Of a stretch of 64,000 nt of DNA, positions 54,361 through 64,000 are shown piece after piece; the stretch's first letter is position 1; each line of letters begins with the position of its first letter. The notes beneath the pieces were generated by a model. It was not told the origin of the DNA. It saw only the letters and a program-made list of their open reading frames with translations, and ran no database searches. The stretch is from Areca catechu (taxonomy: Eukaryota > Streptophyta > Magnoliopsida > Arecales > Arecaceae). The DNA lies in the NCBI GenBank assembly GCA_021397845.1, contig CM038044.1:104158942-104222941 (forward strand), in the 5' to 3' direction. A program made the translations under genes and the position numbers.

Positions 54361-55199
54361 ACTGAGATGATAACTAAACCTTTATTCCTTGTAGTGCTGG
54401 AATGTCATTCCCGATTAAGAGAATGTCATCCACATAAAATACAAGGAATGCAATTACAAAACCATTAGCCCATTTATAAATGCAAGGCTCTTCTTCATTC
54501 CTAACGAAGCCATATGACTTAATACACTTATTAAATTGTATGTTCCAACTCCTTGATGCTTGCTTCAGTCCATAGATGGACTTTTGAAGCTTGCACATCT
54601 TTGACTCGTTTGTGGATATGAACCCTTCAGGTTATATCGTATACACCTCCTCTTCCAGCTCACCATTCAAAAAAGTTGTTTGGACACCCATTTGCTAGAT
54701 TTCATAGTCAAAGTGCGTCGCTAAAGCAAGCATGATCCGAATGGATTTGAGTATTGCGACAGGAGAGAACGTCTCGTCATAGTCAATACCATAACATTGA
54801 CGATACCCCTTGGCAACCAAACGGGCTTTATAGGTCGTTACCTGCCCGTCTGTGCCCTTTTTTTTTTTTGAAAATCTATTTGCATCCAATGGATTTTATC
54901 CCTTCAGGTGGATCAACCAATGTCCATACATTATTGATTTCCATGGACTCCATTTTGGATTTCATGGCTCCCAACCATCTCTCAGAGTCGGACCTCTACA
55001 TCGCATCCATATAGATGATCTGATCCTCATTATTCTCATCGAGTTCAATGGGATCACCGTCCCAGACCAAGAAATCATTGTATCTGTCCGGTCGACTCGG
55101 TACCCTACTGGATCTCTTTAATGGTTTCTGTATGGGCTCAGTGTGTGATCTAATCACAATCAATTCTATGTTATCCCTTAAGTGTGTCGGTTCTTCTAC
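54361..55199 (-). pseudogene. D reverse transcriptase
   Basis: The minus strand has TYKARLVAKGYRQ, DYDETFSPVAILKSIRI, a decayed middle at 54600-54690, then CKLQKSIYGLKQASRSWN and VFYVDDILLIGND. The YVDD box is intact at 54425-54436. A T-run on plus (54857-54869) encodes a Lys tract. Confidence 0.9.
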
Positions 55200-56115
55200 T
55201 TATTGAACTTCACTAAGTTCGATTTTAGCGGCTACAATTCCTTTACCAAGGAACTTCATTTCCAAAATGATAGCCCTAAGACTGACGAACAACTTTTGTT
55301 CCTCAGCCAAGTAGAAGTGATATCCCTTAGACTCTTTTGGATACCAAACAAATAGGCACCAGTTAGACCTAGGTCCAAGTTTGTTCATTTCCAAATGTTT
55401 TACATAAGCTGAGTAACTCCAGACCCAAAGGTGTGAGATAGTCGGCTTACATCTAGTCCATATCTTATATGGGGTTTTGCTAACGGACTTACTCAGAGCC
55501 CTATTCAAAAGGTAACAGCCTGATTCCAGAGCATATCCTCAAAAGGATAGCGTTAGAGAAGCAAAGCCCATCATGGACCGAACCATGTCTAACAGGATTC
55601 GATTCTTCCTTTCAGACACTCCATTTAACTGAGGTATCCTTGGAGGTGTCCACTAAGAGAGAATCCCATTCTCCTTGAGATATGTTAGAAACTCACCAGA
55701 AAGGTATTCATCGTCTCGATCTGATCGAAGGATTTTGATACACCTTCCAGTTTGTTTTTCTACTTCACTATGATATCGTTTGAATATTTCAAATGATTCA
55801 GTTTTATGTCTCATCAAGAAGACAACCATACCTCAAAAGGTCATCTATAAATGTAATGAAAAAACTATACCCACCTCTGGCACTAATATTCATGGGTCTA
55901 CATACATCAGTATGTACTATACTTGGAATCTCTTTGGCTCGTTCACCTTTTCTAGTAAAAGGTGACTTTGTCATCTTTCCAAGAAGACAGGATTCACAGG
56001 TTGGTAGTGTTCCATTTTTACTAAAATTGAAGAGACCCTCACTTTTCAATCTATTTATCCTGTTCTTGTTAACATGACCTAGCCTACAATGTCACAAGTA
56101 TGCATCGCAGACTTT
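55200..56115 (-). pseudogene. D integrase
   Basis: From 56115 the minus strand reads VCDAYL, a TGA, HCRLGHVN (zinc-binding region), CESCLLGKMTKSPF, HTDVCRPM (first Asp), decayed core, then NRALSKSVSKTPYKIWT and SNWCLFVWYPKESKGYHFY. The first zinc-binding His region stands only a few codons from the PBS, so all upstream coding sequence was deleted. Confidence 0.88.
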
Positions 56116-56127
56116 ATCCTGATACCA
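56116..56127 (-). promoter_or_regulatory. Decayed or junctional PBS of D
   Basis: The plus strand reads ATCCTGATACCA, nine of twelve bases of the initiator tRNA-Met site, the outer three being changed. The deletion junction probably falls in these three bases. Confidence 0.6.
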
Positions 56128-56128
56128 T

Positions 56129-56555
56129 TGAAGGGAAAAAGCAAAATGACAAGCAGGCATGCAAGGCAGAAACATAGTATTTTAAAACTATTTTAAAATA
56201 TGCAATGGAAGGGTCGGTAGATAGATCAAAATGATCTACCGATCTGCTTGCAACAGGACCTAGTATAATAATGTAGCATGCTATAAAATATCAACAGCTA
56301 GAAAAGAGTCAATAGGCATAAAGGTACCTTACAGCTATACCTTAAAGATGGAGGTAGTGAAAAGCTCTCAAGCCACACACGCGTCAGGCCTCTACGAGTA
56401 GTTCACACCGGGGCTCGACTCTGATCAACTCCCTCGGAGTGCTAGCTCCTTGGGATCCTTTGGGCCGATCTTCTTCTTCTTGGAAGACAATGAGGAGAGG
56501 TGGAACACTTCCGAACTAGCTCTCTTCCCAAGACCTAGCTTAAGTGCTAGGTATT
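56129..56555 (-). repeat. Right (5') LTR of D, first part
   Basis: It matches 49896-50314 (TGAAGG, AAGCAGGCATGCAAGG, GGTAGATAGATCAAAATGATC). It breaks off at GTGCTAGGTATT, where E begins; the left copy continues CTCATACCC. GTATT (56551-56555) is the likely TSD of E. Confidence 0.88.
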
Positions 56556-57090
56556 TGATGCGTGTCGTAATGCACCGATTTAGAACCTTAATTCTACTAC
56601 TCTAAAGGGTAGAATAGCGGGAGTAAGGGTCGATCCCACAGAGACTTTGGGGTTATCTTGAAAAAGTATTTTCTTTTGACTTAAAATAAACTAAAATAAA
56701 CTAGAACTAATGCAAGAATTAAATGTAAATAATAAATTTATGAAAATAATTTAGATATGACCTATCTCAAGAGTACGGCCCGTACCCGTGGATCACGGCT
56801 CGTCCCTTAGGTATAGGTCAGTCAAAACTAATTCACTACGACTTACCTTAGACGCTAATCCAACATGACTCCAGCATGACTAAAATAAAAATAAGCAAAC
56901 ATGGATTAATATAAAGCAAATAAATTTTATTGCATAAAAATTGGAGTACAGAGAAAATAAAAGTAAGGGAACAAGGGTCCCTTTCTCCCTTTTTATCCGA
57001 CTCTAACTCTCTGTCACAGCAACAGGTGGAACTACGGACAGCAAGTGGAACCTCCCAAAAATTCCCCTCCTTTCAGAAGAGAATCACCGA

Positions 57091-57101
57091 GGTATTTATA
57101 G
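57091..57101 (-). promoter_or_regulatory. TATA box of the E LTR
   Basis: The minus strand reads CTATAAATACC, the usual plant form, about 150 bp downstream of the GC-rich block in transcript sense. Confidence 0.7.
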
Positions 57102-57249
57102 CTGAAAAATACCGTGTCGGGTCCGTGTGGAAAGCGCGGTGATTTCCTCATCTCAATCCGATCTCCTTATCTGATTTTTTACGATCATCCCCATCTCAAA
57201 AATTAAATTCAAAAATTCTATCGCACAATCCCGCGTTCATCCAGCGTCG

Positions 57250-58060
57250 TCCGACATCTCATCTTGTTCCGATACTTCTTGTTTTCGGACATCTCGGTCT
57301 GAACAACAGGGGCGGTGACAGCGGGCACGGCCAGGCGGCGGAGACGGATGTGGCGCAGGGGTGGCTCACGTGGGCGGACGGCGTGGACGGTGGCGTGGCC
57401 GTGGGTGGCGTGCAGCAGCAGGAGGCGGAGACTTGGGTGGCGCCAGCAGAGGGGGCTCCGGCTGGCGGCGGACGGTGCGGACGGAGGACGTAGTCGGAGG
57501 CGATGCTGCGGATGGTGGGCGGCATGGCGGCAGCAGGCTTAGGCGGCGAGCTCGGCGGACACGCGGTGCAGGGGGACGCTGGGCGGCTTCGGGCTGGTTG
57601 CTCGTGGCTTGCGGTGCAGGGGCGGACACGGAGGGCGGACTTCGGCTGGGCGGCAGCAGGCTGGAGCTCGGCGGACACGCGGCATGGCGGACGGTGACAG
57701 AGGGGCGGCTCGCGTGGGCGGACGGCGTGGCTCGCGTGGGCGTGGGCGGAGGGCGGACGGCGCGGCGACGGCGTGCTTGGGCGGAGGCGGCGAGGACGGC
57801 TGGCCGACGGCATGGCTCGCATGGGCGACGGCAGCAAGTTCCAACCACTTTTCCAGCCAAACGGGAGCTCTTCGGCCGGCGGGAAGGTTACCGGCGGCTT
57901 CGACGACGCCGGGAGAAGCTCTCCGGCAAGTTTCGGCGCGATCGGAGCACGGTGGTCCACGGCTCCGCCCGTGGACCGGCAGCAATGGCTGCCGTGGTCC
58001 GGCAGCTCATGTGGTGGACCATTGAGCCGGTCCACCGTGAGCCAAACCAAAAAGATTTTA
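57250..58060. other. GC-rich block in U3 of the E LTR
   Basis: About 800 bp are rich in GGCGGACGG, GGCGGC and GCGTGGGCG words, with many CpG, in sharp contrast to flanks with many A and T. Open frames of 263 codons (minus, 57259-58050) and 242 codons (plus, 57361-58089) cross it; both are Ala/Arg/Pro or Gly-rich and show no domain, as expected when stop codons are rare by composition. GCGGACACGCGG-like units repeat irregularly. It may be an amplified promoter segment or captured host DNA; I cannot tell which. Confidence 0.75.
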
Positions 58061-58281
58061 AGGACGCTCCAAAAATCGTGCAGCTCTGAAATCCGTGCAA
58101 AAACCTTCTAAAATCCATTTCGAGCCCGTTTGAAGTCCGAATTACATTCCGTTTGCGTCGTTGGACTCCTAAAATCAAGATCTACATGTTTATAGAGTCA
58201 ATTCCTGCAAAGTATCACAAAAAGTATCAATTTTAATCAAATAAAGTTGGGTTAATTTTCATTATTCTAATGTCTAACACA

Positions 58282-58292
58282 CCCCCCAACTT
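58282..58292 (-). promoter_or_regulatory. Polypurine tract of E
   Basis: CCCCCCAACTT on plus is AAGTTGGGGGG on minus, adjoining the LTR end. A similar CCCCCCAACTT stands at 59151, so the tract is duplicated inside the 3' non-coding region. Confidence 0.8.
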
Positions 58293-58557
58293 AAACTTTG
58301 CTCGTCCTCGAGTAAAGGAAATGGATGAGTCTTGTGTACTAAGATGGTCCATGAAATGAAAATTATCGTACTGACCCTAAAATCAAAGGATACATGGTTA
58401 GACTATTAAAAAGGTACTTCATTGGATTACCAATTCCTCCCATTTAGTAGTAGAATAAAGTCCATAGAAGTTTTAAGAGTTTTCATTCCCAACTTCTATC
58501 TCACTATCTAAATCTTCCAACTTAGTTTGGTTTTGATGCAATATTTATTTAGTCCCC

Positions 58558-58594
<37 letters not shown>

Positions 58595-59395
58595 GTAAAG
58601 TCAGTGCAATGTCCTGACACCTTGCTTTCTAATTAACCCTTGTAGCGAGCTTTAAACCAATGACTCCCAAACCAGTTGGCTTTAGGGCATTAGGTGTAAA
58701 ACACCCCTCGGGCTTATGACTCGAGTTAAAAAGGCTAAGTCAAGACTAACTCTACGAAAGATTTCGTTACATCCTCACCTTTTGACGCGAACAACAACGC
58801 TTACTTAGGCGAAGGGGTCTCGTTACTCAGTGAGAGATGCTAAAAATCTTTATTAACCTCAGAAATTTTTAACTGGGGACTTTTTTATAATGCCTATACC
58901 AAAATAAGTAAGATTCATTATTAAGATCAATAGGCCAAAGGGTCTGGAATTACTCTTCTAAAATTTTCTGGACTACACTCTACCACTTATAGGGTTTTCT
59001 TGATAAATCATCCCTCAGTATCTCTAAAATTTTCTAAACCATTAATCACTCCACATTTAGTGAGTTTGATTATTTTAATTCGAGATGAATTTTTGTACAC
59101 AAAACTGATTAAAATTTTACTCGAGGATTTGATTTAATTAATTACCTCACCCCCCAACTTAATTTCCATTGTCCCTAATGGAAGAGAATATTAATAACTA
59201 AATGGCATGGAAGGATACAACCTGGTAGGGTATGGAATTGGACATCCTTCTATCACCATGTTCCCGTAATCTTCTTTTATTACTCCATTTATTCTAAAAA
59301 TAAAGAACTAGAAGTTAAAATATGAACTAAGGAAAGAGCTGGGCTGCTTCCCAGGAGCGCTAAGTTTAACGTCTTCAGCCAGACTAAGTTCATCA
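58293..59395 (-). other. 3' non-coding region of E
   Basis: I see no gene. It contains a 32-base T run (58560-58591; an A run in the transcript), CTCGTCCTCGAGTAAAGG, and a second PPT-like tract near 59151. Such a spacer between pol and the 3' LTR is common in Athila-like elements, some of which carry an env-like frame there; none is seen here. Confidence 0.7.
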
Positions 59396-60958
59396 TCACA
59401 GTAACACTGGTTGTTCAAGATCAAGAGTTTCAACAACTTCTCCATCACTGATTCCTTCAATATACGGTTTCAAACGCTGGCCATTCACCTTAAAAACATT
59501 CCCTTGCTTAGGATCCTTAAGTTCAACAGCTCCATGGGAAAATACTTGAGTTACTACAAAAGGTCCATCCCATCGTGAGCGGAGTTTTCCGGGAAAAAGA
59601 CGTAACCTAGAGTTGTAGAGCCACACTTTTTGATTAGGCTCAAATTATTTTCTATGAATAAATTTGTCATGATAAGCCTTCGTTCGAGCCTTGTAAATTT
59701 TCGAACTCTCATACGCTTCATTTCGTAACTCTTCCAACTCACTTAACTGAAGTTTTCTATGGGAACTTGCATTCTTCATATCAAAATTAAATTGCTTGAT
59801 AGCCCAAAATGCACGGTGTTCCAATTCAACAGGTAGGTGACAAGCCTTTCCAAACACTAACCGGTATGGAGACATTCCTAGAGGGGTCTTGAAAGCAGTT
59901 CGGTAAGCCCATAAAGCATCATCCAAACGTTCGGACCAATCTTTCCTATCGGGTTTTACCGTTTTCTCAAGAATGTGCTTGATCTCTCTATTCGAAACTT
60001 CTACCTGACCACTAGTCTGAGGATGGTATGGTGTGGCTACTTTATGGGTAATTCCATACTTTTTCATCAGTGCGTCAAAGTGTCTATTTGTGAAATGCGC
60101 ACCTCCATCACTAATAATGGCCCTTGGGCACCCAAATCGACTAAAGATGTTATGCTGAATGAACTTGATCACAACTTTGTGATCATTAGTTCGAGTTGCC
60201 ACAGCTTCAATCCATTTCGAAACATAATCGACTGCTACCAAAATGTATTCAAATCCAAAGGAAAGAGGAAATGGTCCCATAAAGTCAATACCCCAAACAT
60301 CAAAAATTTCAACAACTAAAATGGGGTTTAGGGGCATCATATCTTTTCGTGAAATATTCCCCCTTTGTTGACACTTGAGACAATTACGGCCAAATTCATG
60401 TGCATCTTTAAAGAGAGTTGGCCAATAAAATCCACTTTGCAGCACCTTTGCTGCAGTTTTTCTCCCACTAAAGTGTCCCCCACATGCAAGAGAATGACAA
60501 AAATTAAGTATACTCTTGAATTCACTCTCAGGGACACATCGCCTTATCACTTGATCTGGACAGTGTTTAAACAATTCAGGTTTCTCCCAAAAGTAATATT
60601 TGATTTGTGAAAAGAACCTATCTTTTTCTTGTTGTGACCAGTATGGAGGAACTTGCCCTGTTACCAGATAATTCACAATATGGGCAAACCAGGGGAGATT
60701 ACTGGTAGAAGAAATTGAGAATAGCTGCTCATCAGGAAACCTATCTCCAATAATTTCCTTGTTGTATTCTACTAAGATCCTAGAAATGTGATCTGCTACC
60801 ATATTTTCGGAACCTTTCTTATCCAAAATTTCTAAGTCAAATTCCTGTAACAAAAGGATCCATCGAATCAGTCTAGGCTTTGTATCCTTTTTGGATAGCA
60901 GATGTCTTAATGCAGCATGATCAGAGTAAACTAGGACCTTAGACCCTAATAAATATGA
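59396..60958 (-). pseudogene. E integrase and end of RNase H
   Basis: The frame is open from 60958 to a TAA at 59645-59647, and then to 59396 in the same frame. RNase H ends with VLVYSDHAALRHLL and DHISRI. The integrase N-terminus has CGGHFSGRKTA and CLKCQQRG, and the core has WGIDFMGPFP (Asp), IISDGGAHF (Asp) and SGQVEVSNRE (Glu), all present. WAYRTAFKTPLGMSP, the C-terminal LRLFPGKLRSRWDGPF and VNGQRLKPY complete it. With a single stop inside it is nearly intact. It would integrate the element cDNA. Confidence 0.92.
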
Positions 60959-62650
60959 TCAAAATTTTTCTAGGGCGAATACAACTGCTAGTAATTCTTT
61001 CTCAGTAGTGGTATAGTTCATTTGTGCATCTGAAAGAGTTTTACTAGCATAGTAAATTACATGGGGTTCCCTATTGAGCTTCTGTCCTAAAACAGCTCCT
61101 ACAGCATAATCAGAAGCATCACACATGATTTCAAATGGCAGAGTCCAATCTGGGGGCTTGATGATAGGTGCAGTGGTCAAAGCAGTTCGAAGAATGTCAA
61201 AAGCGGTCAAACATTCTTTACTAAAATCAAAGGACTTGTCTTTGGCAAGTAAATCACACAATGGTCGAGAGATTTTGCTGAAATCCTTGATGAATCGTCT
61301 ATAAAAACCAGCATGGCCAAGGAAGGATCGTACTTGTCTAACCGAGGTCGGGGGAGGTAATTTCGAGATTAATTCAACCTTAGCCTTGTCAACCTCAATC
61401 CCTCGCTCAGAAACAATGTGTCCGAGTACAATTCCCTCACGAACCATAAAATGGCTCTTCTCCCAACTTAAGACTAAGTTGGTTTCTATACAGCGTTTCA
61501 ATACCTTAGCCAAATTATGGAGACAGTCCTCGAATGAAGATCCAAAAATAGAAAAATCATCCATAAACACTTCAAGGAAATGACCAACCATATCGGAGAA
61601 TAAGGCCAACATACATCGTTGAAAGGTGGCTGGTGCATTACAGAGACCAAAAGGCATACGCCTGAATGCAAACGTTCCAAAAGGGCAAGTAAAGGTGGTC
61701 TTTTCTTGGTCTGCAGGAAATACTGGAACCTGGTTGTATCCTGAATATCCATCCAGGAAACAAAAGAAACTCTGCCCTGCTAGTCGTTCTAGAATTTGAT
61801 CAATAAAAGGCAGAGGGAAATGATCTTTCCTAGTAACAGCATTCAGTTTCCAGTAATCTATACACACTCTCCAACTAGTGGTTGCTCGGGTAGAAATTGA
61901 CTCACCCTTTTCATTTTGAATGACAGTAATACCTGACTTTTTAGGTACTACCTGAGTTGGGCTGACCCATTGGCTATCCAAAATTAGATAAATAATACCG
62001 ACATCCAACCATTTAACCACTTCTTTTTTAACAATTTCTCGCATGTTTGGATTTAGCCTCCGTTGCATGTCCCTATGTGGTTTAGCTTCTGCTTCACAGT
62101 GAATGTGGTGCATGCAAACAGAAGGGTCAATTCCCTTAAGATCAGCTATTGTCCATCCTATTGCCTCTTTATGTTCCCTAAGTACATTCATCAATTTTTG
62201 TTCCTGATCAGAGGTCAAAGTAGATGCAATGATTACCGGAAGGGTATCATTGGATCCAAGAAAAGAATACTTTAACTTGTCAGGAAGAGGCTTCAATTCC
62301 AGATTGGGTGGTGCTTCTAAGGATGGCACTAAAGGGCTTGATTGAGTCGGTAATGATTCAAATTTCACAGTCCAAGGAGGAATGGTACTAAACTTGGGTG
62401 GCTCTAACAAAGCATTCACTTCAATTGCATATTCATCAACATCAAAATCGTCAGTTCCTAAATGTGTCAAACATGCTTGCAAGGGATCCGAATTAAGCAA
62501 CACAGGAAGATTCCTATCTATTACTTCTTCTATCATGTTTACTTCGTTATGATCATAAGAGGGTGGTCCTTGGCATGCATTAAAAATATTCAACCGCATT
62601 TTCTTATTCCCAAAAGAGACGTCCATAACCCTGTTCTGCAATTTATGCAA
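60959..62650 (-). pseudogene. E reverse transcriptase and start of RNase H
   Basis: The 563-codon open frame ends at a TGA (60959-60961) that splits RNase H; downstream sequence goes on in the same frame. Residues about 1-200 link protease and reverse transcriptase. MQRRLNPNMREIVKKEV, QWVSPTQVVPKK, WRVCIDYWKLNAVTRKDHFPLPF, FLDGYSGYNQ, FGLCNAPATFQRCM and LEVFMDDFSIFG follow; the catalytic box is FMDD (61556-61567), usual for Athila. RNase H begins FEIMCDASDYAVGAVLGQ with its Asp and TTTEKELLAVVFA with its Glu. Confidence 0.93.
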
Positions 62651-63075
62651 GCATTAGCGGTAGCTAGGAAAGGTCTTCCAAGAATGATGGGTATCTGACT
62701 AGGGCTACCGCTAGACTCCATGTCCAAAACAAGAAAATCAACCAGGAAGTAGAACTCATCTACTTTTACCAACACATCCTCGAGCATTCCACGGGGTGCC
62801 TTGACGGATCGATCAGCTAACTGTAAGGTCATCGTCGTGGGTTTTAATTCTCCGAATTTAAACAGATCATACATTGATCCTGGGAGAAGGTTTACACTCG
62901 CACCTAAATCTAACAAGGCTTTCTTGATTGTAAGGTCCCCTATGACACAAGAGATAATTGGGGTACCTGGGTCTTTGAGTTTGGGTGGAGCTATTTGCTG
63001 AAAAACTGAGCTGGCTTGCTCAGTTAAGAGGATTTTCTTAGGGATATGTGCCTTAGATTTTCTTTTTGAGTGCAC
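62590..63075 (-). pseudogene. E protease
   Basis: The open frame has IISCVIGDLTIKKALLDLGASVNLLP (active-site DLGA, normal for Athila), FKFGELKPTTMTLQLADRS, LVDFLVLDM and IPIILGRPFLATANACINCR. A one-base shift near 62636 separates it from the pol frame, and another near 63065, in an A-run, from gag. These could be real or sequence errors in homopolymers. Confidence 0.9.
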
Positions 63076-64000
63076 AAATCCTTAAGAAATTTGGCATAAG
63101 CCGGTACTTGCTTGATGGCATCGAGGAGAGGTAAATTGATTTGGACTTGCTTGAATAATTCAAGCATCTCATTCATTTTTAAATTTTTCTTATCCAATGG
63201 TAAAGGTGACTCCAAAGCACTAGGGAATGGAGCCTTAGGATCAGGTGCTTTACCAATGGATTCCTTCTCCTCTTCATTCTTTTTCTCTGGCTTAGCCAGC
63301 TCTACTTCTTGGGTCGGGTCAAGTTGATCTAATATTTTTCCACTTCTTAAGGTTATAACAGATTTAGCGTGTTCAGGAAAATTTTCAGGTCCAGTGGAAC
63401 TCTCAGCCATGTATTGACCCTTGGGATTGATAATGGGCTGGCTAGGCAACTTACCCTCTTCTCTCCGATTGAAAGCTGTAGCTAGCTGACCTATCTGAGT
63501 CTCTAGCTTGGCAATGGATTGGGTATGGGAGTGAAGGATTTGGGTATTCATGTTCAGCCCCTCCTTCAAAGTTTGAAGGATCTTCTCTTGAAAGGAAGGA
63601 TCAAGATTATTTGGCAGAGGTTGTGGAGGTTGTGGGGCATTTTGATATTGAGGAAATTGCATGCTTTGAAATTTGGTCTCCTGATTGTTAGGCCTAATAG
63701 AAAAATTGATTCCGGGTTGGGGTTTCCAAGAAAAGTTCGGGTGATTGCGCCAGCCGGGATTGTATGTGTTCGAATAAGGATCGTTTCCTGGTCTAGGAGC
63801 CATTCGGGTTTGAGCTTAATGAGCTTGCTCCTGAAGAAGCTCAGAAAATTGGTAAGCTGATGGACAATCACCTAAGGTGTGGGTGGAACTCGAGCAGATA
63901 ATACAGACTTCATGAGTAGGATGAGATGAAGAGGAGTTATTTCCAGCTTGCAAAAGTTGGTCGAGCTTCTGAGATAGCTCATCAACCTTGCTGTAGATGT
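63070..64000 (-). pseudogene. E gag, C-terminal part with zinc knuckle
   Basis: From the right edge the frame shows a helix with LSQKLDQLLQAGN, then CIICSSSTHTLGDC, a C-x2-C-x4-H-x4-C zinc knuckle at about 63862-63903. A TAA (63816-63818) follows, then MAPRPGNDPYSNTYNPGW, a Pro/Gln-rich part, TQILHSHTQSIAKLETQIGQ, SVITLRSGK and INLPLLDAIKQVPAYAKFL. The main gag domain lies off-window. The single stop is the only break seen before the shift to protease. Confidence 0.88.

Larger units (their letters stand above)
49896..56555 (-). mobile_element. Element D: Copia of the C family, internally deleted
   Basis: This is a minus-strand Copia with a left LTR (49896-53438, holding a solo Gypsy LTR), PPT, RNase H, reverse transcriptase, integrase, a decayed PBS, and the first 427 bases of the right LTR before insertion of E. 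Gag and protease are missing: the pre-integrase region runs directly into the PBS. LTR and proteins are close to those of C. The predicted left TSD is CCTAG; the partner lies off-window beyond E. Confidence 0.9.
56556..58281 (-). repeat. 3' LTR of E
   Basis: It is 1,726 bp; on plus it starts TGATGCGTGTCG and ends AATGTCTAACACA, directly followed by the PPT. In its own sense it starts TGTGTTAGACATT. A minus-strand TATA box lies at 57091-57101. The U3 part contains a long GC-rich block (57250-58060). Confidence 0.88.
56556..64000 (-). mobile_element. Element E: Athila-like Gypsy, 3' part, little decayed
   Basis: This is a minus-strand element with its 3' LTR (56556-58281), PPT, a 1.1-kb non-coding stretch, integrase, RNase H, reverse transcriptase, protease and gag, running off the right edge. 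Protein style (DLGASVNLLP protease, FMDD reverse transcriptase, gag with ITLRSGK and CCHC knuckle) is that of the Athila group. It lies in the right LTR of D. Pol has two in-frame stops and the gag, protease and pol frames differ by single-base shifts. It is the youngest-looking coding element in the window. Confidence 0.9.

Noticed and set aside
57259..58089. Overlapping open frames of 263 and 242 codons on opposite strands
   Set aside because: They are open on both strands because GC-rich sequence has few stops; composition is Ala/Pro/Arg or Gly-rich without domains, and the place is inside an LTR.

Overview
This 64 kb window reads as repeat-rich nuclear DNA of a flowering plant. It is built almost wholly of LTR retrotransposons inserted into one another, plus one end of a CACTA-type DNA transposon. 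I see no host gene, rRNA, tRNA or other cellular locus. The plant assignment rests on several features: chromovirus, Athila-like and Tat-like Gypsy elements; Sirevirus-like and Tork-like Copia elements; primer-binding sites complementary to initiator tRNA-Met; and a CACTACAAG-type terminus. The protein style recalls elements I remember from monocots such as palms, but I could not check this.

The layout can be solved from LTR ends, primer-binding sites and 5-bp target-site duplications (TSDs). I name the elements with letters. J is an old Tork-like Copia on the minus strand (38653-40096 and 46313-46570). It is cut by a CACTA end (38224-38652) and by B (40097-46307, TSD GACCC). F is a minus-strand chromovirus-type Gypsy (5806-38223) sitting in the CACTA element. 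F has been hit by A (plus strand, 2217-5805 plus part off-window), by Sirevirus-like G (8916-14015, TSD CACTC), by a solo Sirevirus-like LTR I (14694-16107, TSD ATCAT) and by Copia C (17365-35365, TSD AAGAC/AAGAT). C carries a solo Gypsy LTR (23364-24801) and a complete small Gypsy, H (25231-32416, TSD ATGAG). A carries an H-family LTR (851-2216), which itself carries another H-family LTR (1-850). Further right, a Tat-like Gypsy K (46571-49895) is cut by Copia D (49896-56555). D carries a solo H-family LTR (50700-52492, TSD GATTC) and is cut by Athila-like Gypsy E (56556 to beyond 64000).

Coding capacity: E is the least decayed, with gag, protease, reverse transcriptase, RNase H and integrase, two in-frame stops in its pol and two single-base frame changes between its gag, protease and pol frames. 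F and C have full domain orders but many stops. A, B and H keep gag-type sequence, an acidic linker, a catalytically dead slice of integrase and the integrase C-terminus with chromodomain; protease, reverse transcriptase and RNase H are gone. Because B and H still have paired LTRs, PBS and TSDs, they look like non-autonomous families moved by proteins of intact relatives. G is a gag-only Sirevirus-like element of the same non-autonomous kind.

The most unusual non-coding structures are: 21-bp-phased arrays of the palindrome AAGTGTCGACACTT in both LTRs of G, with related GTCGAC repeats in I, C and D; a 104-bp dimeric tandem array in the K LTR; and a GC-rich block of about 800 bp just upstream of the TATA box in the E LTR.
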